Source: Ferrovum sp. JA12 (GTDB lineage: Bacteria; Pseudomonadota; Gammaproteobacteria; Burkholderiales; Ferrovaceae). Taken from it: a stretch of DNA of 59,722 nucleotides. A model generated the notes under the pieces. The model had not been told where the DNA came from and ran no database searches. It saw only the letters and a list, made by a program, of their open reading frames with translations. This document shows, piece after piece, positions 45,817-54,515 of this stretch. Position 1 is the first letter of the stretch. Every line of letters begins with the position of its first letter. A program made the translations under genes and the position numbers. Location: the NCBI RefSeq assembly GCF_001431705.1, contig NZ_LJWX01000003.1:1-59722 (forward strand), given 5' to 3'.

Positions 45817-46998
45817 TTACTGTAACTGATCTTTAATCAATTTCAATATTTCTTGATTAAGCGCCTTGGGGATTGGTTGATCCAATTCGTTTCGAACCAA
45901 TACTTCCGAGGGGGCACCCACGCCCTTAGCGACAACTTTCACTCGATAAGTTTGCGTCTCTTTAGACTTATCCTCTGAACGCCAGAAGGCCAAACGATCA
46001 AAGAAACCGGGTTTCTTGGCGAGTACGCCCTCCGTATCCGTGTAGCGAACATAATACACTCCCTCTTCTCGATCACGGTCTTGCACCGTAAACCCAGCGC
46101 GATCCAAAGCCAAGCCCACACTTCTCCAAGCGCGATCAAAGGGATCATTTAAGGTTAAAACATCCCCTATCGCTTGCTCTTTCACGACAGCATTGTTCTT
46201 TTTAGCTTGAAGCGCTATTTGCTTATCTTGTTTAATTTCTTTATCAATCAGAGGTTGCTGAACACCCAGACTCAATGCCAAGCGGCGAATGAACTCATCT
46301 TCGAGCTCAGGGTCAGCGGGTCGCGCTTCCCACACTGAGGTGGAAGCATCATTACTGAGAACCTCCTCCATCCCTTTGTGAGTAATAAAAACCTCCGCAG
46401 TACCTGGTGTTTTGCCCTGCTCAACACGTGTTCTAAACCGATCTCTCAAGGAGGAGGAATAGAGGTTAGTGATCACTTTACTTAACATCCGTTGCACAAA
46501 ATCCTGCGGCAAATTAGCACTGTTTTCATTCCAATTGGTTTCCATAATGCCAATTTTTGGATTATCCAAGGTCAGGGTAAACCCTTCTTTCATCCAAAAA
46601 TCCCGCAACTTTGGCCACAATACCTGTGGAGACTCATGAATCACCAGCCAACGCTGCGCCCCATCGCGCTCAATGCTGACCAAGGAAGAGGTTTTCGGTA
46701 ACACCTGCTGGGTGCCTGCGCTAACTGCTTCTGTAGGGTTGTTTTTTTGCTTTTTTTGATACTGCGAATAAGTTTGGGTATCTTCACCTGGCACACTGTA
46801 GCGATCATCCTCTTGCGCCGGGGTGAGATCAGGAGGGACATCTAAATTCGGCTGTGGCAGTGTTTTTGCTTCACTTTGGTAATCCACTTTTTTCGATTTA
46901 AATAATGTGCTGTTAGTGGTGGAACAGGCAGACAACACACAAACCAGTAAAACCATTCCCCCTCGTTCTAACTGACCTATTCTGCGTGGTAACCCCAT
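45817..46998 (-). CDS. bamC: Outer membrane assembly lipoprotein BamC (NlpB)
   Basis: An accessory lipoprotein of the BAM complex that inserts outer-membrane proteins. The 393 residues carry the lipobox LSAC (MVLLVCVLSACSTT) and an unstructured start with the conserved DYQSEAKTLPQPNLDVPPDL that contacts BamD. Two helix-grip domains follow (VIHESPQVLWPKLRDFWMKE and DPFDRAWRSVGLALDRAGF). ATG 46998 with AAGGA upstream is the start; a longer frame to 47148 has no lipoprotein signal at its beginning and would overlap dapA. Confidence 0.92.
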   Translation of the reverse strand: MGLPRRIGQLERGGMVLLVCVLSACSTTNSTLFKSKKVDYQSEAKTLPQPNLDVPPDLTPAQEDDRYSVPGEDTQTYSQYQKKQKNNPTEAVSAGTQQVLPKTSSLVSIERDGAQRWLVIHESPQVLWPKLRDFWMKEGFTLTLDNPKIGIMETNWNENSANLPQDFVQRMLSKVITNLYSSSLRDRFRTRVEQGKTPGTAEVFITHKGMEEVLSNDASTSVWEARPADPELEDEFIRRLALSLGVQQPLIDKEIKQDKQIALQAKKNNAVVKEQAIGDVLTLNDPFDRAWRSVGLALDRAGFTVQDRDREEGVYYVRYTDTEGVLAKKPGFFDRLAFWRSEDKSKETQTYRVKVVAKGVGAPSEVLVRNELDQPIPKALNQEILKLIKDQLQ

Positions 46999-47030
46999 AA
47001 TTATCCTTTTAATCACTCTGTATCTCTCAA

Positions 47031-47906
47031 TTAAATCGCTTCTGCTCGTTGTAAGGCGGCACGGATTAAATGATGGTGCGCCTCTGACAACGGTGTCAAG
47101 GGCAAACGGATATACTGACCCATGCGCCCCATTTCCGCCAACGCCCATTTAACAGGAATCGGGTTGGCTTCAACAAATAAATCTCGGTGGAGTCCTAGAA
47201 GCTTGTTATTAATTCTTCGCGTGGCAGCCACATCACCCGCCAGAGCATGGCGACAGAGGTCGGCCATCAATTGGGGGGCCACATTGGCCGTGACAGAAAT
47301 CACGCCATGCCCGCCCATTAGCATAAAGGCGGCGGCTGAGCCGTCATCACCGGTGTAGCAAGCAAAATCCGCTGGCAGACGATCAAATAAATCACTGGCC
47401 CGGTATAAATCCGCCGTAGCGTCCTTAAGCCCCACAATATTTTTAATGGCCGACAAACGCACCACTGTATCATTGGCCAGGTCAGCCACCGTACGCCCTG
47501 GCACATTATAAAGAATGATAGGAATGGTAACCGCTTCAGCAATGGCCTTGAAATGCTCATACATGCCCTGCTGCGTCGGTTTATTGTAGTAGGGCACCAC
47601 TGACAAACTGTAGTCCGCCCCAACCTGTTGCGCAAAGCGCGTGAGCTCAATGGCTTCCTGAGTGGAGTTAGCCCCTGTGCCGGCGATGACCGCAACGCGA
47701 CCCGCCACATGCTTGACGGTGATGTCAATTAAGGCCTTGTGTTCTGCCACAGACACCGTGGGCGATTCTCCCGTGGTTCCCACAATCACAATACCCGCTG
47801 TACCCGCATCAATATGCCAATCTATCAACGATGTTAATGCATCAAAGTCTAACTCCCCATCGTCTTTCATGGGAGTTACAATGGCCACAAGACTACCTTG
47901 TAACAT
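47031..47906 (-). CDS. dapA: 4-hydroxy-tetrahydrodipicolinate synthase
   Basis: Condenses pyruvate and aspartate semialdehyde in lysine and diaminopimelate synthesis. The 291-residue TIM barrel has [45 protein letters not shown] (catalytic Tyr), [13 protein letters not shown] and the Schiff-base Lys in [11 protein letters not shown] (about 162). ATG 47906 is the normal start; GTG 47933 would add nine residues. bamC follows at 32 bases. Confidence 0.96.
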   Translation of the reverse strand: MLQGSLVAIVTPMKDDGELDFDALTSLIDWHIDAGTAGIVIVGTTGESPTVSVAEHKALIDITVKHVAGRVAVIAGTGANSTQEAIELTRFAQQVGADYSLSVVPYYNKPTQQGMYEHFKAIAEAVTIPIILYNVPGRTVADLANDTVVRLSAIKNIVGLKDATADLYRASDLFDRLPADFACYTGDDGSAAAFMLMGGHGVISVTANVAPQLMADLCRHALAGDVAATRRINNKLLGLHRDLFVEANPIPVKWALAEMGRMGQYIRLPLTPLSEAHHHLIRAALQRAEAI

Positions 47907-47989
47907 ACTACGAATTCCCGAACATAAAAACACAATTCTACACTAAAATAGTAGTGTTTCTGTCCTTACTTATTTTTTTTATCCTGCCC

Positions 47990-48862
47990 ATGAAAATACT
48001 GATTACCGGTGCCCAAGGACAACTTGGTTCAAGCCTAGCCACCACACTCACTCCCCTTGGCACCCTGTTTGCTTTTGGGCGCGCGGAGTTGGATTTGGCT
48101 AACATGCCCTCGGCACTGCGCACCTTGGAGCGCATCCAACCCGACCTGATTATCAACGCTGCCGCCTACACTGCCGTAGACCGTGCTGAAGTGGAGATGG
48201 AGCTCGCTTATCAAGTCAACGCCGAAGCCCCGATGCTCCTTGCTCAATATTGTAGCCACCATGCTTGCGCCCTGATTCACTACTCCACCGATTATGTATT
48301 TAATGGGCAAAAAGATAGTGCCTACACGGAAGAGGATGAGCCTGACCCCATAAATGTCTATGGCCGCACTAAACGTCAAGGAGAAGTCGGGATACTAGAA
48401 AGCGGTTGCCCGGCCTTCATTTTTAGAACCAGTTGGGTCTATAGCTTGACTGGCCGCAATTTTTTAACCACCATGCAGCAACTTGGCGCCACGCGCGATG
48501 AGTTACGGATCGTCAATGATCAGTGGGGTAGCCCCACCTGGACCTATTCCCTGGCACGGGCAACTTTTGCCATCATTGATTCCCTGGCACAGCAACCTTC
48601 ATTATTAAAAGCCATAGATCAGCATCGGGGTATTTATCATATGAGTAATCAACAACTCACCACTTGGTATGATTTTGCCCGAGCTATTTTTGCTCTAGCG
48701 CCCACCACAGCACGAGTGACGGGTATTCCATCCAGCCAATACCCAACCCCTGCACAGCGTCCAGCCATGAGTGGTCTTAATAACCAAAAACTCAAGGACC
48801 ACTTTGACATCAGCCTTGCTAATTGGCATGATGCTCTGCAAGAGTGTTTACAGAATACATAA
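47990..48862 (+). CDS. rfbD: dTDP-4-dehydrorhamnose reductase
   Basis: Last step of dTDP-L-rhamnose synthesis. The 290-residue extended SDR protein has MKILITGAQGQLGSSL (NADPH site), NAAAYTAVDRAE, YSTDYVFNG and the YGRTKRQGE catalytic Tyr-Lys pair (about 126-130). ATG 47990 fits the family start; the open frame extends far upstream but that part lies antisense to dapA. It overlaps the frame of rfbC only slightly. Confidence 0.95.
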   Translation: MKILITGAQGQLGSSLATTLTPLGTLFAFGRAELDLANMPSALRTLERIQPDLIINAAAYTAVDRAEVEMELAYQVNAEAPMLLAQYCSHHACALIHYSTDYVFNGQKDSAYTEEDEPDPINVYGRTKRQGEVGILESGCPAFIFRTSWVYSLTGRNFLTTMQQLGATRDELRIVNDQWGSPTWTYSLARATFAIIDSLAQQPSLLKAIDQHRGIYHMSNQQLTTWYDFARAIFALAPTTARVTGIPSSQYPTPAQRPAMSGLNNQKLKDHFDISLANWHDALQECLQNT

Positions 48863-48864
48863 CC

Positions 48865-49410
48865 ATGATCATTACCCCTACCCTGTTAGCTGATGTCTTA
48901 TTAATTGAACCCAAAGTATTCGGCGATGACCGGGGGTTCTTCTTTGAAAGTTTTAACCAACGAGAGTTTGAACGTTTAACGGGGGTTCATGACAGTTTTG
49001 TACAAGACAATCACTCCGCCTCTGTGCGTGGCGTTTTACGAGGACTCCACTATCAACAGCAATTCGCCCAGGGCAAACTGGTGCGGGTCATTGAAGGGGA
49101 AGTCTTTGATGTGGCGGTGGACTTAAGAGAGCACTCCCCCACCTTTGGGCGCTGGGTGGGAGTTAGACTATCGGCTACCAACAAACACATGTTATGGATT
49201 CCAAAGGGGTTCGCCCATGGTTTTGTTACACTCAGTGAACGGGCGCAGTTTTTATATAAAACCACGGATTATTGGCATCCTGAGGATGAGCGCTGCATTC
49301 GGTGGAATGACCCCACCCTCAATATCCTTTGGCCCATTGATGAAGCGCCCACCCTATCAGCGAAGGATAGTCAAGGGGTAGCCTTTGCACAAGCCAGTTA
49401 CTACCCTTAG
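48865..49410 (+). CDS. rfbC: dTDP-4-dehydrorhamnose 3,5-epimerase
   Basis: Third step of dTDP-rhamnose synthesis. The 181-residue RmlC cupin shows DDRGFFFESFNQREFERLTG, VRGVLRGLHYQQQFAQGKLVRV with the catalytic His, WIPKGFAHGFVTLSE and YKTTDYWHPEDERCIRWNDP with the catalytic Tyr. ATG 48865 is chosen over GTG 48844. It follows rfbD by two bases. rfbA and rfbB are not in the window, so the first half of the pathway must be elsewhere. Confidence 0.95.
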   Translation: MIITPTLLADVLLIEPKVFGDDRGFFFESFNQREFERLTGVHDSFVQDNHSASVRGVLRGLHYQQQFAQGKLVRVIEGEVFDVAVDLREHSPTFGRWVGVRLSATNKHMLWIPKGFAHGFVTLSERAQFLYKTTDYWHPEDERCIRWNDPTLNILWPIDEAPTLSAKDSQGVAFAQASYYP

Positions 49411-49419
49411 TGCTTGGCC

Positions 49420-50193
49420 TTAACGCAAAAACAACCAAATAGTTAAGAGTAGCCCGACCCCTACCACATAGATTTTAAGCCAACGGTTAGCAATGTGTTG
49501 AATCAGCCAGGCTCCTAACCAGGATCCTGCCAATGCGCCCAAGGCCAAGGCTATGGCTATTGGCCAGTTGACCCGTGCGGAGAGGGCATAGATCACAAAA
49601 GACATGGAGGTAATAGCCACAACCAATACATTTTTCGTGGCAATAGCCCGTCTCGTCTCAAGACCACTCATGGTTAAGGCGGCCAGCATTAAAAAACCTA
49701 TGCCAGCAGCAAAATAGCCCCCATACAGGGCAATGACAATTTGCGCTATCAGTAAGCGCCTGTCGGTATGTTGCCTAGCCTCTCCCCCTCCGCCCTTAAG
49801 CCCATCCGCCACAGCGCTCTGGGTCACAAAGGATCCCCAGGCGAATATCAATGTCGCCAATAAGGTCAACCAGGGGACCAAATGACTAAATACTCTTGAG
49901 GGCGTAATACTTAACAAAATAGAACCCGTGCATCCCGCCAGTAAACTCACTACAATCAATTTTTTCAACGAGAGGGTATTAATGCCCGTGGCGAGGGTTC
50001 GGCTAACATGAGCGGAGCTTAACTGATTCGGAAAGAGTCCCATGGCCGCGGTCATGCTTGCCGTAACCGGATCAAGGCCGATTAATAAGAGCACCGGGAA
50101 GATAATAAAAGTCCCTCCTCCCGCCATAAAATTCTGCGCTCCCGTATACACCCCCAACAGCACCACACCGATTAAAACTGAAATAGGTTCCAT
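49420..50193 (-). CDS. TauE/SafE family membrane permease, last gene of malonate operon
   Basis: The 257 residues have about eight hydrophobic helices, the family repeat GAQNFMAGGGTFIIFPVLLLIGLDPVTA in the first half, and GYFAAGIGFLMLAALTMSGL with ATKNVLVVAITSM in the second. TauE/SafE proteins are thought to export or import sulfite, sulfonates and organic acids. It begins four bases after mdcH and so is co-transcribed with it. The operon also has a TRAP system, so this may be a second malonate carrier or an acetate exporter; substrate unknown. Confidence 0.85.
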   Translation of the reverse strand: MEPISVLIGVVLLGVYTGAQNFMAGGGTFIIFPVLLLIGLDPVTASMTAAMGLFPNQLSSAHVSRTLATGINTLSLKKLIVVSLLAGCTGSILLSITPSRVFSHLVPWLTLLATLIFAWGSFVTQSAVADGLKGGGGEARQHTDRRLLIAQIVIALYGGYFAAGIGFLMLAALTMSGLETRRAIATKNVLVVAITSMSFVIYALSARVNWPIAIALALGALAGSWLGAWLIQHIANRWLKIYVVGVGLLLTIWLFLR

Positions 50194-50197
50194 GGCC

Positions 50198-51106
50198 TCA
50201 ACACCACCGCCCCAACCAATCCATCACCGCTCCATCGCTGTGAAACTCATCTAAAGAGCGCGCCATAATCCCCACATCAAGCTCACGCACCATGCTAGCC
50301 AGAGCGTTACCCGGGCCTATTTCAAGCACAACCTGGGGCCGATACTCTCTGATCACCGACAAGCAGTGATGCCAATCAAGCAGATGACAGGTTTGGTAAG
50401 CGAAAGCTTTTTTAAGTTCAGTGACTGAACTCACCACCGCTGACACTCCCCCAGCCAGAAGTGGATAAAGGGGAGCGCTGAGCTTCAGGGTAGCTAAATA
50501 ATCCAATAAAGGTTGTTCTACCCCATGCATGAGTGGCGTGTGGGAAGGAACGCTAATGGGTAACCAACGCCAATTCATGTGATGCTGAGTGCAATGTGAC
50601 GCTACCGCCAGTAACCCCTTAGTTTCACCGCCCACAATCAAGCCACCATGGGCGAGGGTAATGGCCCCAAACACCCCATGCTGCGCTAACACATCCACCA
50701 TGCCAGGGGTTTGTCCCTCTTCAATATAGGCCAGTGCACAGGGTCCAAGCGAGGCGATCGCCTGATCCATCAATCGCGATCGCACGAGGCTAATAGCGAG
50801 GGCATCCTCCTCACTCCATACGCCTGCGGCCGCATAAGAAGCACTCTCGCCGGCGGAATAACCGGCAATTAAAATAGGAGAGTGGGCAAGTTGTGAGGAG
50901 AGCCTTTGCCAACGCACTAACTGCAACGCAGTAATCAGAGGTTGGGCAAACTGATTGTGGGCGAGTTTAGCCTCATCCACCACCTTGTCTGTCAGCATCA
51001 ACTTGACACTCTGAGGCCAGTGCTGTGTTGCAATAGCTTGAGAGAGCTCATGATAATGCTTCATTTGCTGAGCTCCTTGACCGCTAAAAATAATGGCTAG
51101 GCGCAT
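50198..51106 (-). CDS. mdcH: Malonate decarboxylase subunit epsilon, malonyl-CoA:ACP transacylase MdcH
   Basis: It loads the decarboxylase ACP with malonyl from malonyl-CoA to start catalysis. The 302 residues are a FabD-type acyltransferase: MRLAIIFSGQGAQQ, the nucleophile motif IAGYSAGESASYA (Ser about 89), Arg in LVRSRLMDQA and the His region SVPSHTPLM. Its start overlaps the fused mdcG-mdcB gene by ten bases. Confidence 0.92.
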   Translation of the reverse strand: MRLAIIFSGQGAQQMKHYHELSQAIATQHWPQSVKLMLTDKVVDEAKLAHNQFAQPLITALQLVRWQRLSSQLAHSPILIAGYSAGESASYAAAGVWSEEDALAISLVRSRLMDQAIASLGPCALAYIEEGQTPGMVDVLAQHGVFGAITLAHGGLIVGGETKGLLAVASHCTQHHMNWRWLPISVPSHTPLMHGVEQPLLDYLATLKLSAPLYPLLAGGVSAVVSSVTELKKAFAYQTCHLLDWHHCLSVIREYRPQVVLEIGPGNALASMVRELDVGIMARSLDEFHSDGAVMDWLGRWC

Positions 51107-52602
51107 ACACGGTGCGGTGTCAGTAAGGGGGAGCGAGGAGCCATGGCGGGAGGGGGAGCGGCATAGCGATCGAGGGCTAGGGTAAAAGACAATAAATCAG
51201 CACTGCCACCAGGGCTCAATCCTTTGCCCACCAGTTGATAATGAAAAGCGACATATCTTGCCCATACAGGGGGTTGCGCAAGGCTTCCCATGGCCAAGAT
51301 ATGGCGCGCCTCTTGTTGTACCTCAAGTAAGGCCTGCTCGCCGCCGCGCCACAGGAGCGTGGAATCATCCACCTCGGCCATTAACAATAATAGCGTTGCT
51401 GAGCGAGCATGACTGGGGGATTCAGTGATTCGTTGGTGTTGATAAAAGGGCAATACCTCACGCACAATCAGCTGATATCCGGACAAAGCCATTTCTAGTG
51501 CACCGGGCCTTTTCCAGCGCTGGTAGACAAGCTGTCCGTGACTCGGCCGCTGCCGAACGAGACGTTGATGTTGGGCTAATTCATCGCCCCATAAATCTAA
51601 AATTCGTGCGCAGATATTGCTCGCCGAGGTGATGGGTTGAGAGGCCCTGGCGGCCAATAACAAGCCCAAATGAAATATGGCGCCACGGTAGGTATTGACC
51701 CCACCTGTAATGGTCAACATGTGTTTTTCAGCGCGTACGCCCTCTTGCCGCAATCGCTCAAAGGAAACCTGCTGTTGTCCCAGACTCACCATCTTTAAAA
51801 AATAATGGCGTAAGCTCTGTATACTGCGCCACAAAAGTGGTACATCCATATCGCTGTGTGAGCCCTTATCAAGGGGGCTGACAAGACCAGGTTTAGGGTA
51901 GAGCATTAATTCGTCATATAAAGCCTGGATGGCAATTTGTGACAAGAACAGCCTCTCTTGCTTGAGAGCCTGAGACAAATCCTTGCGCGCCACCCATTTC
52001 ACTTCCTCGACGCTTTTGATTAAGCAGGGTTGATTATCCTCTTTGAGATACTCTCGCCAAGGAACATCTTGATTTAACCAGCGCACTTCGCCATCCACCC
52101 GGGGGTTGGGCAAGCGCAAAGTTAAGCGCTCCAGTTCTACCAAAAAGGTCTTTAACTGGGTACCTTGAGTGGGAATGAATAACAGATCCACATCACTGTC
52201 AGGACGTAATTGTCCTCCCCCCAACCAAGCTGCCATCACCAATGCCCCGTAGACACGCACCGTGACCCCGTAGGGTTCGGCGAGACTCACGATGGCTTGC
52301 AACAGGGAATGCCATGAGGCGGGGGCTTTAGTGAGCACTTCCTCCAACCTTGGCGGGGCTTGATAATGCTTTAATGCCTGCCAAGGGATACTCACCTTTA
52401 TGCGCTCTTTGCTTGTCTCGGTGTAGTGAGTGATGCCCACCTGGCAGTGCGTTGCGTTACTCTCTCGCGTTAACCAAAAGGGATACCCCGATTGTTGCCA
52501 GAGCTCAACAAAAGGCCGTTGATGAGCAGGCTTGACCGCGCAAGACTCATCTAGCGCCATGAAAAAAACCAGGTCATGCCTTTGGAGTGGCAGGGGTAGC
52601 AT
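51097..52602 (-). CDS. mdcG: MdcG-MdcB fusion: cofactor transferase plus triphosphoribosyl-dephospho-CoA synthase
   Basis: One 501-residue chain joins two steps of prosthetic-group making. Residues about 1-215 match MdcG (LQRHDLVFF at the start, nucleotidyltransferase DSDVDLLF about 135), which attaches the 2'-(5''-triphosphoribosyl)-3'-dephospho-CoA arm to the ACP. Residues about 222-490 match MdcB/CitG (LYDELMLYPKPGLVSPLDKG, GGVNTYRGAIFHLGLLLAAR, LSPGGSADLLSFTLALDR), which makes that cofactor from ATP and dephospho-CoA. No stop or frameshift lies between them. ATG 52602 is used; TTG 52620 is possible. It overlaps mdcE by 29 bases. CitX-CitG fusions are known for citrate lyase. Confidence 0.9.
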   Translation of the reverse strand: MLPLPLQRHDLVFFMALDESCAVKPAHQRPFVELWQQSGYPFWLTRESNATHCQVGITHYTETSKERIKVSIPWQALKHYQAPPRLEEVLTKAPASWHSLLQAIVSLAEPYGVTVRVYGALVMAAWLGGGQLRPDSDVDLLFIPTQGTQLKTFLVELERLTLRLPNPRVDGEVRWLNQDVPWREYLKEDNQPCLIKSVEEVKWVARKDLSQALKQERLFLSQIAIQALYDELMLYPKPGLVSPLDKGSHSDMDVPLLWRSIQSLRHYFLKMVSLGQQQVSFERLRQEGVRAEKHMLTITGGVNTYRGAIFHLGLLLAARASQPITSASNICARILDLWGDELAQHQRLVRQRPSHGQLVYQRWKRPGALEMALSGYQLIVREVLPFYQHQRITESPSHARSATLLLLMAEVDDSTLLWRGGEQALLEVQQEARHILAMGSLAQPPVWARYVAFHYQLVGKGLSPGGSADLLSFTLALDRYAAPPPAMAPRSPLLTPHRVCA

Positions 52603-53314
52603 GAAGAACTCGCTGTGCAACGGAGAAAGCCAGTAAGCGCCCTTTTCTCTCCAACCCTAAGGCCGCTCGAGTATCTTGGGAGTCACCCCCACATTGCGCC
52701 ACCAAACGCTCGGCCCAATTGTCCTCCTGGGTCCATAGTTCATGGATGCCCCCCATCCGCCAATAATTCTCCGGGCCGGGAGCAAAAACAGGCGAGTCTT
52801 GAGCGAGTTCTGTTAAACGCGTGTAATCAATGCGGGTAATACGCGCCATGGCTCTCAAATCCATAACCCGCACCTCCACCTGAGGCAGTGCCACAATGGC
52901 ATCGGCCAGTAAGCCAAAAGCCAAAAAGCCACCGGAAACCGCCTCACCATGAATCAGCGTCACAAGACGATGACCTCGCAAGCGAGCCGCTTCTACACAG
53001 CGGGCGAGGTGGGCAAAGTAACCGTTTAAACCGAGTAATTCCTCGCGCCGCGATAATTCTTGTCCCTGAGTGTCGGCTATCATGATGATGGGTCTTGGTT
53101 GATGAGTCTCTTCATCCTGCAGCATACAGTCCATCACCTGTTGAGCGAGGGTTAGGGCAATCCTTGAGTTCACGGCCACATGGTTGGTGGTCCCAAGCAC
53201 ATGCACGGGGCCTAGGGTCGTGTTGGCGCTGCCACACAAAGTGTCCCCGGTGACTTGAATAGCGTAACCCAGCGGAAACAACCGCTGCCATAGGGCTATT
53301 AACTCATGACTCAT
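52574..53314 (-). CDS. mdcE: Malonate decarboxylase subunit gamma MdcE
   Basis: With MdcD it decarboxylates malonyl-S-ACP to acetyl-S-ACP. The 246 residues belong to the carboxyltransferase/crotonase-like group: GSANTTLGPVHVLGTTNH, IIMIADTQGQELSRREELLG, LIHGEAVSGGFLAFGLLADA and VRVMDLRAMARITRI. ATG 53314 is chosen over TTG 53320. It overlaps mdcD by 11 bases. Confidence 0.94.
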   Translation of the reverse strand: MSHELIALWQRLFPLGYAIQVTGDTLCGSANTTLGPVHVLGTTNHVAVNSRIALTLAQQVMDCMLQDEETHQPRPIIMIADTQGQELSRREELLGLNGYFAHLARCVEAARLRGHRLVTLIHGEAVSGGFLAFGLLADAIVALPQVEVRVMDLRAMARITRIDYTRLTELAQDSPVFAPGPENYWRMGGIHELWTQEDNWAERLVAQCGGDSQDTRAALGLERKGRLLAFSVAQRVLHATPATPKA

Positions 53315-54200
53315 GATCAATTCCCTTTAAACGTTGATTAAACTCTGCCACACTCAACAAAGGAACGTCCCCTTCCATGCCGAGGACGCGCCACAGTTGA
53401 GCCCCTTCACGAATAGCAGGATCCAATTGTGTGCGCTCTAACAACTTAGATTGTTGTTCTTGTAAGGTCGCCATAGAAAAACCCCTGGGCTTCACGCCGG
53501 CGTCTAGGAGCCGCTCTAGCGCCTCACGAAAAGCTGGGAAGGTATCCTCAACCAGAATTTGCGCCTCATTCAACGTTCGACGAACTTTGCCTCCTGTCAC
53601 GCGCCATACCAAGGCACGATCCTTGGCGTCAAACTCATCGATGCCTTTTACCGTTTCAATAACCTCAGGACCAGAGAGCCCCATGCGACCCTCCTCAGAC
53701 ATAATCACCACATCGCACAGGCGAGTAACAATACCCATGCCACCAAAGGCACCGCAACTGCCGCCCACCAGGGCTAACACGGGAATATTGGCCTCCTGCA
53801 CGGCGAACAAGGCACGCATGATCTCTGAAATAGCAATGAGTCCAGCGTTTGCCTCATGTAAGCGTACGCCACCGGAGTCCACCGCCAAGATCACATAATC
53901 CACCCGTTCCTCAACTGCTCTTAGCAAAGCACCACGAATCTTAGCGCCATGGACTTCGCCCACGGCTCCGCCATTGAATAATCCCTCTTGGGCGATTATG
54001 ACCACTGTCTTACCCGCTAGGAGTGCATGGCCCACCACGACGCCATCATCAAAGGCGAGGGGGGCATCTAAAGCGTGTAAATGAGGACTGGTGAGCCGCT
54101 CTAAGGGGCCCACCCACTCATGAAAGCTGTGCCTATCACACAAATGGAGTATTCGTTGACGGGCAGAGGCCTCACGGTAACTGCGTGGTCTCTGAGTCAT
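53304..54200 (-). CDS. mdcD: Malonate decarboxylase subunit beta MdcD
   Basis: Decarboxylase partner of MdcE. The 298 residues show the acetyl-CoA carboxylase carboxyltransferase-like core: SYREASARQRI, VVIIAQEGLFNGGAVGEVHG, VILAVDSGGVRLHEANAGLI, PVLALVGGSCGAFGGMGI and GLSGPEVIETVKGIDEFDA. ATG 54200 overlaps the mdcC stop as ATGA; GTG 54212 would add four residues. Confidence 0.95.
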   Translation of the reverse strand: MTQRPRSYREASARQRILHLCDRHSFHEWVGPLERLTSPHLHALDAPLAFDDGVVVGHALLAGKTVVIIAQEGLFNGGAVGEVHGAKIRGALLRAVEERVDYVILAVDSGGVRLHEANAGLIAISEIMRALFAVQEANIPVLALVGGSCGAFGGMGIVTRLCDVVIMSEEGRMGLSGPEVIETVKGIDEFDAKDRALVWRVTGGKVRRTLNEAQILVEDTFPAFREALERLLDAGVKPRGFSMATLQEQQSKLLERTQLDPAIREGAQLWRVLGMEGDVPLLSVAEFNQRLKGIDHES

Positions 54201-54511
54201 TGCGATTGACACCAGTTGTGGAAGGCTTGATCCAGACGTAAACTGACCACCGCGGGAGTGGCTCCTGCATCGTTCACATCAAAGGCCAAGCCGCCCACCC
54301 TGTGGCGCTGTGCGAAATCCTGCAGGACTGCATGCCAGATGTCTGTAAAACCATGGGCTGCGGTGTGAACATTAAAATGGGTAGCACTTTGGTCTTCATG
54401 GCAATAGACCAGAATTTCAAGGTTACCCGAGGACACCACGCCACAGAGCACAGACTCCGCCAAGGCGGGCGGGTGGGCCTGTGATGAACAAGTGAGTTGA
54501 ATGTTTTCCAT
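54197..54511 (-). CDS. mdcC: Malonate decarboxylase acyl carrier protein (delta) MdcC
   Basis: The carrier that holds acetyl and malonyl groups on a phosphoribosyl-dephospho-CoA arm. It has 104 residues, normal for the family. The attachment Ser is expected in GVVSSGNLEILV (Ser28; family GSGDLEVL). The rest (AVLQDFAQRHRVGGLAFDVNDAGATPAVVSLRL) matches MdcC. It lies between mdcA (four bases upstream) and mdcD (overlap). Confidence 0.94.
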   Translation of the reverse strand: MENIQLTCSSQAHPPALAESVLCGVVSSGNLEILVYCHEDQSATHFNVHTAAHGFTDIWHAVLQDFAQRHRVGGLAFDVNDAGATPAVVSLRLDQAFHNWCQSQ

Positions 54512-54515
54512 AAAA

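Noticed and set aside
47831-47989. Upstream extension of the rfbD frame
   Set aside because: It overlaps the start of dapA on the other strand and precedes the canonical NADPH-binding N-terminus MKILITGAQGQ.
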